DNA of 64,000 nucleotides from Methylobacterium sp. AMS5 (lineage in GTDB: Bacteria; Pseudomonadota; Alphaproteobacteria; Rhizobiales; Beijerinckiaceae). The DNA is taken from positions 1,216,001-1,280,000 of the forward strand of contig NZ_CP006992.1 in NCBI RefSeq assembly GCF_001542815.1. Reading direction: 5' to 3'. Positions 9,929 to 18,380 of the stretch are shown here, in pieces. Under the pieces are notes generated by a model, which searched no databases, was not told the DNA's origin, and saw only the letters and a list, made by a program, of their open reading frames with translations. How positions within the stretch are numbered: the first letter of the stretch is position 1; each line of letters starts with the position of its first letter. Both the position numbers and the translations under genes were made by a program.

Positions 9929-10005
9929 TGGCGCACCCGACACGATTCGAACGTGTGACCTTTGCCTTCGGAGGGCAACGCTCTATCCAGCTGAGCTACG
10001 GGTGC
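9929..10005 (-). tRNA. tRNA-Arg (anticodon CCG)
   Basis: On the minus strand the sequence begins GCACCCG and ends CGGGTGC-G-CCA, forming a 7-bp acceptor stem with encoded CCA. The anticodon stem TTGCC/GGCAA encloses the loop CTCCGAA, giving anticodon CCG. The T arm contains GTTCGAATC. All arms pair, so the gene appears functional. It reads arginine CGG codons. Confidence 0.95.
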
Positions 10006-10166
10006 TGACCGTGGCTCGTGAGTAGCCCAACCGAAGGCGTAGCGCAACGGCGCTGTGCGGGGCGGTGGAAGTCTTGATTGCTCAAAGGGATGGCAGCGTG
10101 GCCCTCCTCAGGCAAAGGTCACACGTTCGAATCGTGTCGGGTGCGCCAATCTCCTCAATAAGTTAG
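9991..10166. repeat. tRNA-Arg locus repeat, left copy
   Basis: This segment starts with the 5' end of tRNA-Arg, runs through about 90 bp of spacer and ends in the tRNA-like sequence at 10075-10148. A diverged copy lies in the same orientation at 23853-24041. Shared blocks include CTGAGCTACGGGTGCTGA, GCTCAAAGGGATGGC, CCTCCTCAGGCAAAGGTCAC and ATCGTGTCGGG. The two copies are the same length to within a base or so. Confidence 0.8.
10075..10148 (+). pseudogene. tRNA-Arg-like pseudogene, inverted relative to the intact tRNA
   Basis: The last 38 bases (10111-10148, ending GTGCGCCA) are identical to the 3' 38 bases of tRNA-Arg (9966-9929) but lie on the opposite strand. The D-arm region is also recognisable (GCTCAAAGGGAT). 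The 5' side cannot pair with the acceptor end and the anticodon arm is altered (GGCCCTCCTCAGGC), so it should not make a working tRNA. It looks like the relic of an attachment site or of a duplicated tRNA. Confidence 0.7.
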
Positions 10167-10184
10167 CAGACGCTGCAGAGCGAC

Positions 10185-10580
10185 TTACGGGTCGGCTCGC
10201 TTCCTGTAACGCTGGGACGAACGGCCGAAGCCGGTAGCCTGACAGGCCCGTCGCTCGCTGATGTCGTAGACCACCTGCAAGTGACCGGCGACCTCGCGGC
10301 GAACGGCGGGCCTCACCACTTTCGCTTCAGAACATCCTGCAGCATGGAGCGGTCCAGCGTCAGATCGGCGACCAGCCCGCTTGAGCTTGCTGTTCTCGTC
10401 CTCCAGTTGCTTGAGCCGCCGGATCTCCGGCACGCCCACGCCGACGAACTGCTTCTTCCAGCGGTAAAACGTCGGCTCGGACACGCCCATCTTCCGGCAG
10501 ACTTCGTCCACCGAGGCGCCCGTCTCAGCCTGCCGTAGGGCGAAGGCGATCTGTTCATTCGTGAAGCGTTTGCGAGGCAT
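10185..10580 (-). pseudogene. IS3-family transposase remnant (orfA intact start, frameshifted, orfB truncated)
   Basis: From ATG 10580 the protein reads MPRKRFTNEQIAFALRQAE and continues with a helix-turn-helix (EVCRKMGVSEPTFYRWKKQF) and the coiled region RRLKQLEDEN, a standard IS3 orfA. The next conserved block (LVADLTLDRSMLQDVLKRKW) sits in another frame, so there is a frameshift near 10370. In the original frame the start of orfB follows (KVVRPAVRREVAGHLQ, ISERRACQATGF) and is cut off near 10185, next to the tRNA-like repeat. Confidence 0.8.
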
Positions 10581-10693
10581 GGCATCCTCCCTCCTTCCGG
10601 GTTCAGGATGCCCGAAAAACTTGCGCTCAGCGCGGACCAGTTTGCTGGGTCAGGGTCACAGGAGGAGGCTCTCCTAACTCGAAGCACTCGGCG

Positions 10694-11182
10694 TCAGAGT
10701 TTGATCCCAATCCCACGGTTCAGGCGGGTGACGATCCAGACCGTCGCCACGGCCACGCAAACGCCCCAGCCGACTTCCAGCACCCGCGACCCCGCCATGC
10801 GCTCCACCGGCCCGACATGGGGCACGAGTAGAATGATCGTGGCGGTGATGCTGGCGACACGGCACGCGCTCGACACGTTGACGAGCCAGCAGGCAAGTGT
10901 CGCGAGCAGGACAGCCGATGCGTAGGTCGGTAGGGAGGGGCCGAGCGAGAGATGGGCACCGAGACCGGCGGCTCCGCCGATCAAAGCGCCCGTGAGTTGG
11001 TCGCGGGCGGTGGAGCGGGTCGTGTCGAACTCGGTATGGGCGACGGCGACCGCTGTGATCGCCGCCCAGAAGCCCTCACGCAGGCCAAGCAAGCGGATCC
11101 GGCTGGGGTCGCGGTCGATCCGGTGCACCTGCGCAGCGGCGGTCTGGTCCTCGGCACGGCATGCCGAGTCTTCGGCCTGCAT
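10694..11182 (-). CDS. Small FUSC-family inner-membrane protein
   Basis: The 162-residue product has an N-terminal soluble stretch, then LREGFWAAITA and about five hydrophobic segments (ALIGGAAGLGAHLSLG, YASAVLLATLACWLV, ITATIILLVPHVG, GVCVAVATVWIVT). The pattern, including FDTTRSTARDQLTGALIGG, resembles the membrane half of fusaric-acid-resistance/aromatic-acid exporter proteins. Family members are often longer, so this is either a compact member or a truncated one. ATG 11182 (MQAEDSA) is preferred over 11257 because conserved sequence begins shortly after it. No partner pump genes are adjacent. Function as an efflux component is inferred only. Confidence 0.65.
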   Translation of the reverse strand: MQAEDSACRAEDQTAAAQVHRIDRDPSRIRLLGLREGFWAAITAVAVAHTEFDTTRSTARDQLTGALIGGAAGLGAHLSLGPSLPTYASAVLLATLACWLVNVSSACRVASITATIILLVPHVGPVERMAGSRVLEVGWGVCVAVATVWIVTRLNRGIGIKL

Positions 11183-11588
11183 CCGCTTCTTCCTCTGCAG
11201 CCGATCCGAAAGCTCTCGCCTGGAACCGCCCCCGTGATGCGAGCACAGAAGCATCAAGCCGTGAACGCAGCGGATCGACGGGGTTCGCCCAAAGTCATGC
11301 GAACCCCGCTCGCGTGGTGGGACTCTCCGAACGCACCCGCCCCATCTCCTGCCTCAGGGCGATGAACGCCGAGCTCGCGGCGGCGCCATGAGTTCATCCG
11401 GTCTCTTGGCGGACGCCGTAAAGCGCCTCGCCTCTCGTTGCGGCCTGTGGTGTGCCCTCATCGGCACCGACGATCTAAGCCGTCGCACCCTCGGGCGCGA
11501 AAGCGATGCCGTTCGGCGTCGTGGACCTTGATCGAGGCGGCGCGGGCTTTGAGAGCCGATGCCGCCTGCGCTCCATCGAGCCTCTCGC
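11183..11588. other. Non-coding stretch
   Basis: I see no convincing gene, tRNA or repeat here. It separates the FUSC gene from the end of the DUF4198 gene. Short open frames on both strands have no recognisable features. Confidence 0.4.
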
Positions 11589-12302
11589 TCAGTTGGTCTT
11601 CGGGTCGGTGACCGTGAAAGCGAGCGTCGCGCCGTAGCTGTCCGCATCGGCCAGCGTCGGCGTCTGCGAAGGGGTCACGCGGTGAGCGACACCGAGCACC
11701 TGCGGGCCGGCACTGCGCAGCGAGACGACGGCGACGCCGTCCGTGTCGGTCGTGGCGCGGGCCTGATCCGCCTCGCTCTTGAAGTTCACGCCGTCGGTGG
11801 CGACCACGCTGGCGCCCCCGAGCGGGCGGCCCTCGAACAGCACGCGCACCCGGATCTGGCCCGAGGCCGCGGCCGGCTCCTCCAGCGGGACGATCTCCAG
11901 CGGTTGGCCGACGATCCTGTCCCACGGGGCCGTCGGGCCGGACACGGCCTTGGCGAACTTCACCGACCAGAGGCTCTTATCGGCCTGCGGCAGCATCCGT
12001 TTGCTGGCGTTGCGGTAGCTGCCGTCGGGCAGGCGCACCCAGTAGCCGTTGTCGTAGGCGGCTGCGAACAATGCGTCGCCCTGATGCGCGGCTTTGAGCG
12101 CGGGCATTGGGCCGGTCTGCAGCTTGGCGTTCAGGGCCACCGCGCTCGAAGGCTCGTAGGCGGTCAGGCTCATCAGCTTGCCAGCACTCGGCAGTTCCGG
12201 CTCGTGAGGATGGCCATAGAGGATCTGCACGCCGTTGCCGGCCGGGTCGAGCCAGATGTCGTGGGCGCAAGCCGGTGCGGTGAGGGCGGCGGTCCGTCTC
12301 AT
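11589..12302 (-). CDS. DUF4198 periplasmic protein, probable metal-uptake accessory
   Basis: The 237-residue product opens with a short leader ending APACA and then AHDIWLDP, the hallmark start of mature DUF4198 proteins. HPHEPE follows near residue 31, and a C-terminal Ig-like fold carries GGASVVATDGV and TDTDGVAVV. DUF4198 proteins are periplasmic and often paired with TonB receptors for nickel or cobalt. Its ATG overlaps the stop of the TonB receptor gene (ATGA at 12302-12299), so the two are translationally coupled. Divergence from the urease operon supports a nickel role. The leader is unusually short: it lacks a proper hydrophobic core, so export efficiency is doubtful. Confidence 0.75.
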   Translation of the reverse strand: MRRTAALTAPACAHDIWLDPAGNGVQILYGHPHEPELPSAGKLMSLTAYEPSSAVALNAKLQTGPMPALKAAHQGDALFAAAYDNGYWVRLPDGSYRNASKRMLPQADKSLWSVKFAKAVSGPTAPWDRIVGQPLEIVPLEEPAAASGQIRVRVLFEGRPLGGASVVATDGVNFKSEADQARATTDTDGVAVVSLRSAGPQVLGVAHRVTPSQTPTLADADSYGATLAFTVTDPKTN

Positions 12303-14413
12303 TGAAGAGGTGCTCCTGTTGCAAGGCTGCAGGTGATGCCGGCCAGCAGCGTCAGGCGCGGCTGCGGGCTGGTGAAGATCTCGGCGGCCGAGGCAGAGAC
12401 CGACGAGCCGAAGTTGAAGATGCTCTCGCTCGTGCGGTCGCCGGGATACCAGGTCGCCTGCCCGTAGGTCGTCCAGCCGCTCTCGTGGACGTAGGCGATC
12501 CGGCCGCTGACGCGCGGATAGGGCGAGGAATGCAAGGCGCCATCCTCGGTCAGCGGCTTGGCACCGATGTAGGACAGGTAGGCCGCACCCGTCAGGCGCC
12601 CGCGGGGCAACAGGGCGACCGGTGCGGCGATGTCGAATTCGGCGCCGAGGGTTGCCAGATAGGCCGGCACGTTGGGGATGAAGACGGATGGCGCGCCGTT
12701 GAGCAGTCGGGCCGAGACGCCGGAATAGTTGGCGAACAACGCCACGCGGTCGAGGCCTTCACGATAGGCCAGGACCTTCGCCTCGACCTCGAAGCCGTCG
12801 CGGCGGGACTTGCCCAGGTTCTGCACGGGCAGGCCGGGCGCGGGCTGGAAGACCTCGTTGGCGATGTCGGTGAAGAACACCGTGCCGAGGAGGCTGAACC
12901 GGTCGAACACGAGGCGGCCGCCGCCCTCCGTGCTCTCGATGCTCAGTGGGGTGAGGCGGGGATTGTTCGTCAATTCGCTCGAGGCGGAGGGGCTGCGGAA
13001 GCCCTGGCCGTAATTGGCGAACAGCTCCAGCCAGTCGAAGGGTGTGAGCGCCGCACCGCCCTTGGGGGAGACCACGTTGGGGCTGACCTTGGGCGACAGG
13101 GCCGGGTCGAGGTTGTTGCGCACGTCGTAGAAGAACTGGTCGAAGCGCGCGCCGCCGGTCAGCTTCAGCCAGAGCGCCGGCTTGACCTGCACCTGCGCGT
13201 AGGCCGCGAGGTTGTGCTGCAACAGATCGAGATCGAGGGTGCGTGCGGTGAAGCTGCGCGCGACCGAGGGGCCGGTGTTCACCTCGAGCGCATCGCTCCG
13301 CCAATCGCCGCCGACGAGGAATTGGGTCGGCAGCGCGTCGAACAGGCTCGTCGTCCAGACCTTGCGGATGCGGCCGCCCACGGTCTCCCGTTCCTCGACC
13401 TGCCCGCGCTGGCCGGCGCCGAAATCCGAGAAGCGGCTGAACACGTCGTGGCTGGCATAGAGAAGCGCCGCCACCTCGTCGTCCGGTCCACCGTTGACGT
13501 AGTTGGCCACGAAGGTCTGCAGGGTCTTGCCGCCGCCATCGGTGATGTTGGTCGCGGCCCGCGGTGAGACGAGACCCGCGCGCACGCGGTCGCGCTCCAG
13601 ATAGCCCGGCTGCCCGAAGCCGGTGCCGTACATCTGCACCCGCAGCGACAGGCTGGAGCCGAGATCGAGGGGGATGGTGACCTTGTTGAAGGCGTTGTAG
13701 CGGCCGAGATCGCCGTTCTCGCGATAGCCCCCGGTGCCGTAGCCTTCGTAGGCAAGGAAGGGCTGGATCCCCGGGCCGAGCTGGCTGAAGGTGGCAAGCC
13801 CCCGCCCCGTGCCGAAGGAGCCGCCCGACGCGCCGACGGTCGAGAAGGGCTCGGCCCGTTTGGTGTCGATGAAGATCGAGCCGCCGAGATTGGCGTCGCC
13901 CGCCTCGACCGAGAAGGGGCCGCGCACGATGCTGATGGAGCGGATGGTCTCCGGGATCAGCGGATTGAGATCGACGTAGTTCGGGGTGTGAATCGAGGAA
14001 ACCTCGTTGATCGGCACCCCGTCGATGAAGACGGCGACGTCGCGGCCGTGCTCGGCATCGGTGAAGCCGCGCAGGGCGATGCCGTACCCGACGCCGCCCT
14101 GGCCGTAATTCGAGACATCGAAGCCTGCCACGGGACGGAAGAGGTCGCCGTAGCTCTGCACGGGTAGACGGGCGATCTCCGCGGCGTCGATCACCGTGGT
14201 GTTGCCCGGGAGAGCCAGGACCGACGATGAGATCCGGGTCTTCAGGTTCGCGGCCGGTCCCGCAACCGTCGCAGAGGGATGTGCGGGACCGCCCTGCGCG
14301 GTGACCTGCAGTTCCTCCAGCTCGACGGCGGTCGGATCGAGCGCATGGCTCGGAAGCGTACTCACGCCGAGTGCGCTGGCCGATGCAAGCAGGCGCGTCA
14401 GAAGCGGCGACAT
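12299..14413 (-). CDS. TonB-dependent outer-membrane receptor, probable nickel receptor
   Basis: The 704-residue product has a signal peptide (MSPLLTRLLASASALG..SHA), a TonB-box-like EELQVTA near residue 33, and a plug domain with typical motifs (GNTTVIDAAEIARLP, IALRGFTDAEHGRD, VFIDGVPIN, SISIVRGPFSVEAGDANLGG). A long beta-barrel follows, ending in alternating hydrophobic residues. ATG 14413 is chosen because the signal peptide follows directly. Such receptors import chelated metals or cofactors using TonB energy. The specificity is inferred from its coupled DUF4198 partner and the divergent urease operon, whose enzyme needs nickel. No cobalamin riboswitch was recognised upstream. Confidence 0.85.
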   Translation of the reverse strand: MSPLLTRLLASASALGVSTLPSHALDPTAVELEELQVTAQGGPAHPSATVAGPAANLKTRISSSVLALPGNTTVIDAAEIARLPVQSYGDLFRPVAGFDVSNYGQGGVGYGIALRGFTDAEHGRDVAVFIDGVPINEVSSIHTPNYVDLNPLIPETIRSISIVRGPFSVEAGDANLGGSIFIDTKRAEPFSTVGASGGSFGTGRGLATFSQLGPGIQPFLAYEGYGTGGYRENGDLGRYNAFNKVTIPLDLGSSLSLRVQMYGTGFGQPGYLERDRVRAGLVSPRAATNITDGGGKTLQTFVANYVNGGPDDEVAALLYASHDVFSRFSDFGAGQRGQVEERETVGGRIRKVWTTSLFDALPTQFLVGGDWRSDALEVNTGPSVARSFTARTLDLDLLQHNLAAYAQVQVKPALWLKLTGGARFDQFFYDVRNNLDPALSPKVSPNVVSPKGGAALTPFDWLELFANYGQGFRSPSASSELTNNPRLTPLSIESTEGGGRLVFDRFSLLGTVFFTDIANEVFQPAPGLPVQNLGKSRRDGFEVEAKVLAYREGLDRVALFANYSGVSARLLNGAPSVFIPNVPAYLATLGAEFDIAAPVALLPRGRLTGAAYLSYIGAKPLTEDGALHSSPYPRVSGRIAYVHESGWTTYGQATWYPGDRTSESIFNFGSSVSASAAEIFTSPQPRLTLLAGITCSLATGAPLQ

Positions 14414-15000
14414 CGTGCAACCTAGGCACTCAGTGATCCGGGCGCCACTAAACTGCAAATTATGGGCAGGCACAAGATAGGAATTTTTCGTATTCGCGCA
14501 TCTCATCGAGGCATTGCAGCCATTATTAACCCCAACGATCCCGATCGCAGCAGATTTTGACGATGAACGTCTTGATAAGATTGCCAATCTTAAGGCGTCG
14601 GCGCCGACACGGCGTGGCATGTCCTGCCGGCCCCAAGTCTTCGACCCATCGTCCGCGAAAAGTCTTCGAGGCCAGTGGCTTCTGAGCTTCACGTCCTAAG
14701 ATGACCGATGGCCACCGGAGCCGGAGCAGCGGCCCCAAAATCGAGCATCCCGATGCGGAGCCGAACAGCCGGTACAACTCTAGCGTCGTGACTTGGTGCC
14801 CCTCCCCGCCGAAATGGGGAAGCCATTTGGCACCGAGGCTGGAAGCGTAACGGGCAGCCAAGTCCCGCGCAAGTTTCCCGCCATTACAACAACTTATGAG
14901 AGAAATTGATCATTTGGTTAAGTAATAGTCCGTATTCAAACGGTGCTATCCACGTTCGTTAAGTTGCTGCTATAGGTTGAAAGCAATATATTCTCTGGGT
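14414..15000. promoter_or_regulatory. Divergent intergenic region between the TonB receptor and ureA
   Basis: This 587-bp gap is AT-richer than the coding DNA, especially 14880-15000. It must hold the promoters for the TonB-DUF4198 pair (leftward) and the urease operon (rightward). I cannot assign -35/-10 or sigma-54 sites with confidence. No open frame here looks coding. Confidence 0.5.
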
Positions 15001-15020
15001 GCCAATAAATTGGCTGCCAA
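15001..15020. promoter_or_regulatory. Overlapping inverted repeats in the ureA leader
   Basis: GCCAAT-AA-ATTGGC (15001-15014) is a perfect 6-bp inverted repeat. It overlaps TTGGC-T-GCCAA (15010-15020), so the central TTGGC can pair with either neighbour. The site lies 30-50 bases before the ureA ATG. It could be an operator or a switching RNA hairpin. Confidence 0.4.
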
Positions 15021-15050
15021 GGCAGGCCGCATTCGCTCGGGAAGCCGCCT

Positions 15051-15353
15051 ATGCACTTTACTCAGCGTGAAACTGACAAGCTGCTGATCTACATGCTTGC
15101 CCAGGTCGCACAGCGCCGTAGGGACGAGGGGCTCAAGCTCAACCATCCGGAAACCGTCTCCCTGATCTCCGTCGCGGCCCTGGAAGGCGCCCGCGCCGGC
15201 AAGACGGTGGAAGAAGTGATGGAACTCGCAGGTAAAACCATCACGCGCGACGACGTCATGGACGGTGTCGCGGAGATGATTCCCTACGTTCAGGTCGAAG
15301 CGGTGTTCACGGATGGCTCGCGCCTCATCACGGTACATGCTCCGATCAAGTAA
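15051..15353 (+). CDS. ureA: Urease subunit gamma
   Basis: The 100-residue protein has the full length and motifs of UreA: LTQRE-like start ([12 protein letters not shown]), [40 protein letters not shown] and a C-terminal end at HAPIK. It is a structural subunit of cytoplasmic urease, which splits urea into ammonia and carbamate. It is the first gene of the operon and is followed 24 bp later by ureB, whose ATG is preceded by an AGGAGG site (15364-15369). Confidence 0.97.
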   Translation: MHFTQRETDKLLIYMLAQVAQRRRDEGLKLNHPETVSLISVAALEGARAGKTVEEVMELAGKTITRDDVMDGVAEMIPYVQVEAVFTDGSRLITVHAPIK

Positions 15354-15377
15354 ATCGAGATATCAGGAGGTGATACG

Positions 15378-15788
15378 ATGAGTCCTCCCCAGAAGAAGGC
15401 GCCCGTCGGCGGAATTATTTTCGGATCAGGGGATATCGAGATCAATGCCGGATATCCGACGACAGCGATCAAGGTCCGAAACACGGGTGATCGCCCAATC
15501 CAAGTCGGATCGCACTACCATTTCTTCGAGGTGAATGCCTCGCTCGAGTTCGATCGCGAGCAAGCCTTCGGCAAGCGCCTCAACATCCCGGCCACGACCG
15601 CTCTGCGCTTCGAGCCCGGAGACGAGAGGGAGGTCTCGCTCGTTCCCTATCAGGGCAAGCAGCGGGTGCTCGGCTTCAACGGCCTCGTCGACGGTTGGGT
15701 CGGCGATGAAACCTACGACGATTACCGCCCACGCCTGTCGGACGCGCTGGATCGCGTGAACCGCTACGGGTTCAAGAACAAGCCGTAA
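15378..15788 (+). CDS. ureB: Urease subunit beta
   Basis: The 136-residue protein shows the UreB core: [58 protein letters not shown] and VNRYGFKN. It has a slightly extended C-terminus relative to the roughly 101-residue enterobacterial form. It assembles with UreA and UreC into the urease trimer. A good Shine-Dalgarno (AGGAGG) precedes the ATG. ureC starts 36 bp downstream. Confidence 0.97.
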   Translation: MSPPQKKAPVGGIIFGSGDIEINAGYPTTAIKVRNTGDRPIQVGSHYHFFEVNASLEFDREQAFGKRLNIPATTALRFEPGDEREVSLVPYQGKQRVLGFNGLVDGWVGDETYDDYRPRLSDALDRVNRYGFKNKP

Positions 15789-15824
15789 CCTGCCCCCTTC
15801 GATAGCCGAATCTGGAGCGCTGGG

Positions 15825-17543
15825 ATGAGCAAGATCTCGCGGCGGCAATACTCGGATCTCTACGGGCCGACGACAGGCGACAAGATCAGGCTCGCCGATA
15901 CGGACCTCTACATCGAGATCGAGAAGGATCTTCGCGTCTACGGCGAGGAGGCCGTCTATGGCGGCGGCAAGACGCTTCGGGATGGCATGGGTTACGACAA
16001 CGAGTTGACCAGTGCGGCGGGCGCACCGGATCTCGTCATCACCAATGTCACGATCCTCGACGCGGTCCAGGGCGTCATCAAGGCCGATGTCGGTATCAAG
16101 AACGGCCTGATCGTCGGGATCGGGAAGGCCGGCAATCCCTCGACGATGTCGGGGGTGACACGGGGTCTCGCGCTCGGACCGGGCACGGACGCCATTTCCG
16201 GCGAGCACCTCATCCTGACCGCGGGCGGCATCGACGCCCACGTCCACTTGATCTCGCCGCAGCAGGCCCAGGCCGCGCTCAGCAACGGCGTGACGACGCT
16301 GTTCGGTGGCGGCATCGGCCCGTCCGACGGCACCAACGGCACGACCATCACGCCGGGCACGTGGAACATCGAGATGATGCTCCGCTCCTTCGATGCCTGG
16401 CCGGTCAATGCGGGCGTGCACGGCAAGGGCAATTGCTCGGCGCTCCTCCCGATCGAGGAGCAGATCCGGGCCGGCGCGATGGGTTTGAAGGTACACGAAG
16501 ACTGGGGCAGCACGCCGGCGGCGATCCGCATGGCCCTGACCGCCGCGGACGATCACGACATCCAAGTCTGCATCCACACGGACACGCTGAACGAGGCGGG
16601 TTTCGTCGAGAGCACCATCGCCGCGTTCGAGGGGCGCACGATCCACACCTACCACACGGAGGGCGCGGGCGGCGGCCACGCCCCGGACATCATCCGGGTG
16701 GCGGGCATTTCCAACGTCATCCCCAGTTCGACCAATCCGACCATGCCCTACGGCATCAATTCGCAGGCGGAATTGTTCGACATGGTGATGGTCTGTCACA
16801 ATCTCAGCCCGAAGATCCCGACCGACGTCGCCTTCGCGGAAAGCCGCGTGCGCGCCGAGACCATTGCGGCGGAAAACGTTCTGCACGATCTCGGCGCGAT
16901 CTCGATCCTGTCGAGCGACAGCCAGGCCATGGGCCGCGTCGGCGAGAATTGGGCGCGCACCATTCAGACGGCCCATCTGATGAAGGCGCGGCTCGGTGCC
17001 TATCAGGGGGATGCGTCCGGCAACGACAATCAGCGCGTGCTGCGCTTCGTCGCCAAGGTGACGATCAATCCCGCCATCGTGGCGGGGGTTTCGCACGTGA
17101 TCGGGTCGGTCGAGGTCGGCAAGATGGCGGACCTCGTCCTCTGGGAACCGGCCTTCTTCGGCGCCAAGCCGAAAATGGTCATCAAGGGCGGCATGATCTC
17201 CTGGGCGATCATGGGCGACCCCAACGCCTCGCTGCCGACACCGCAGCCGGTCGTCTATCGTCCGATGTTCGGCGCTCTCGGCCCGGCCGTAGCCAAGACG
17301 CGCGTGACCTTCACGTCCCATGCCGCCTACGAGGACGGGATCGTGGATCGCTACGAGCTGACCTCCCAGGTCGTGCCCGTCTACGGCACGCGCACCATCA
17401 CCAAGGCGTCGATGGTTCGAAACGACCGGCTTCCCGTCATCGAGGTCAACCCGGAGACCTTCGCGGTGATGGTCGACGGCAAGCACGCCACGATCGAGCC
17501 CGCCACACATCTTCCGCTCGCGCAGCTCCATTTCTTCAGCTGA
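15825..17543 (+). CDS. ureC: Urease subunit alpha (catalytic)
   Basis: The 572-residue catalytic subunit carries all nickel ligands: H139 and H141 (HVHL), the lysine K222 that becomes carbamylated (GLKVHEDWG), H251 (CIHTDTLNE), H277 ([11 protein letters not shown]) and D365 (SSDSQAMGR). The active-site flap [18 protein letters not shown] is also present. The enzyme hydrolyses urea in the cytoplasm. Length matches the family and there is no defect. It is followed by two crcB genes rather than directly by an accessory gene. Confidence 0.98.
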   Translation: MSKISRRQYSDLYGPTTGDKIRLADTDLYIEIEKDLRVYGEEAVYGGGKTLRDGMGYDNELTSAAGAPDLVITNVTILDAVQGVIKADVGIKNGLIVGIGKAGNPSTMSGVTRGLALGPGTDAISGEHLILTAGGIDAHVHLISPQQAQAALSNGVTTLFGGGIGPSDGTNGTTITPGTWNIEMMLRSFDAWPVNAGVHGKGNCSALLPIEEQIRAGAMGLKVHEDWGSTPAAIRMALTAADDHDIQVCIHTDTLNEAGFVESTIAAFEGRTIHTYHTEGAGGGHAPDIIRVAGISNVIPSSTNPTMPYGINSQAELFDMVMVCHNLSPKIPTDVAFAESRVRAETIAAENVLHDLGAISILSSDSQAMGRVGENWARTIQTAHLMKARLGAYQGDASGNDNQRVLRFVAKVTINPAIVAGVSHVIGSVEVGKMADLVLWEPAFFGAKPKMVIKGGMISWAIMGDPNASLPTPQPVVYRPMFGALGPAVAKTRVTFTSHAAYEDGIVDRYELTSQVVPVYGTRTITKASMVRNDRLPVIEVNPETFAVMVDGKHATIEPATHLPLAQLHFFS

Positions 17544-17580
17544 CCTCCCGCCGCCGGCTCACAGCTCGGTCTATGCGTTC

Positions 17581-17964
17581 ATGAAACCGATCGACATCAT
17601 GTGGGTGTGTCTCGGCGGCGGAGCCGGCTCTCTGCTGCGCTGGCAGCTCGGCGGCTTCATCGACCGCGCGATCCCCGCACGCTTCAAGTTCGGCACCTTC
17701 CTCGTCAACGTCACCGGCGCCTTCGCGATCGCCTATCTCTCCACCGCGCTCGCCCTCGGCTGGCAGCAACGCCACGGGGACGTGGTGTCGTCCCTGGTTC
17801 TGACGGGCTTTCTCGGCGGCTACACGACGTTCAGCTCGATGCAGCTCGATACGGCGCAGATGGCGATGGATCATCGCCAGGGGCTGGCCGCCTTGTACCT
17901 CGTCGCGTCGGTCGGCGTCGGCCTCTGCGCCGCGGCGGCGGGCGTCGCCCTGGCGCGAGCGTAG
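17581..17964 (+). CDS. crcB: CrcB/Fluc fluoride channel, first copy
   Basis: The 127-residue membrane protein has four hydrophobic segments and Fluc signatures: GGGAGSLLRW near the N-terminus, GTFLVNVTGAF (conserved Asn in helix 2) and TGFLGGYTTFSS (the helix-3 break with the fluoride-coordinating Phe/Thr region). Fluc proteins are dimeric channels that expel fluoride. It lies 37 bp after ureC and 9 bp before a second crcB, inside the urease operon. The pair may form a heterodimer with opposite topologies, as in some Bacilli; this is inferred from the tandem arrangement. Confidence 0.93.
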   Translation: MKPIDIMWVCLGGGAGSLLRWQLGGFIDRAIPARFKFGTFLVNVTGAFAIAYLSTALALGWQQRHGDVVSSLVLTGFLGGYTTFSSMQLDTAQMAMDHRQGLAALYLVASVGVGLCAAAAGVALARA

Positions 17965-17973
17965 GGGCTCGTC

Positions 17974-18357
17974 ATGGGGGCACAGGCCGTTTTCGTCTTC
18001 ATCGGTGGCGGATTCGGCGCCCTCACGCGCGAGTTCCTCATGTTGCTGATCCCGCAGCACAGCGGCGCCTTTCCGCTCGACATCTTCACCGCCAACGTCG
18101 TCGCCTGCCTCTGCCTCGGCGCGGCCTTCGAACTTCATCGCCTGGGAAGCGTATCGCAGGAGTTCATTCTCCTGATCGGCACGGGTTTCGCCGGTGGAAT
18201 GTCGACGTTCTCGAGCTTCATCTACGGCGTCACGTCCGAAGCATCGTCGACGGGCCAAGTCGGACTTTCGATCCTCTACTGTTTGTCCAGCCTGATCGTC
18301 GGCTACGCCGCGATCTGGCTCGGAATCGCATCCGGGAAACGCCTGCGCCGCGCGTGA
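17974..18357 (+). CDS. crcB: CrcB/Fluc fluoride channel, second copy
   Basis: This 127-residue paralogue of the preceding gene keeps the Fluc motifs IGGGFGALTREF, DIFTANVVACL (helix-2 Asn) and IGTGFAGGMSTFSSF. The two proteins are the same length but clearly diverged, consistent with a specialised pair rather than a recent duplication. It ends 23 bp before ureE, so the two crcB genes are embedded in the urease transcript. The charged-residue pattern at the ends differs from that of the first copy, which would suit opposite membrane orientations. Confidence 0.92.
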   Translation: MGAQAVFVFIGGGFGALTREFLMLLIPQHSGAFPLDIFTANVVACLCLGAAFELHRLGSVSQEFILLIGTGFAGGMSTFSSFIYGVTSEASSTGQVGLSILYCLSSLIVGYAAIWLGIASGKRLRRA

Positions 18358-18380
18358 GCGCGGTCCGTTGGGAGAGACGA

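Noticed and set aside
14414..14700. Cobalamin riboswitch upstream of the TonB receptor
   Set aside because: GCGCCACTAA near 14449 looked suggestive, but no B12 box or matching stems could be found.
14821..14841. Sigma-54 promoter (TGGCAC-N5-TTGC)
   Set aside because: TGGCAC is present but the expected TTGC element at the right spacing is missing.
15426..17531. Long minus-strand frame opposite ureB-ureC
   Set aside because: It is the shadow of a highly conserved gene with normal codon-position bias on the plus strand, and the product is Arg/Asp-rich with no motif.
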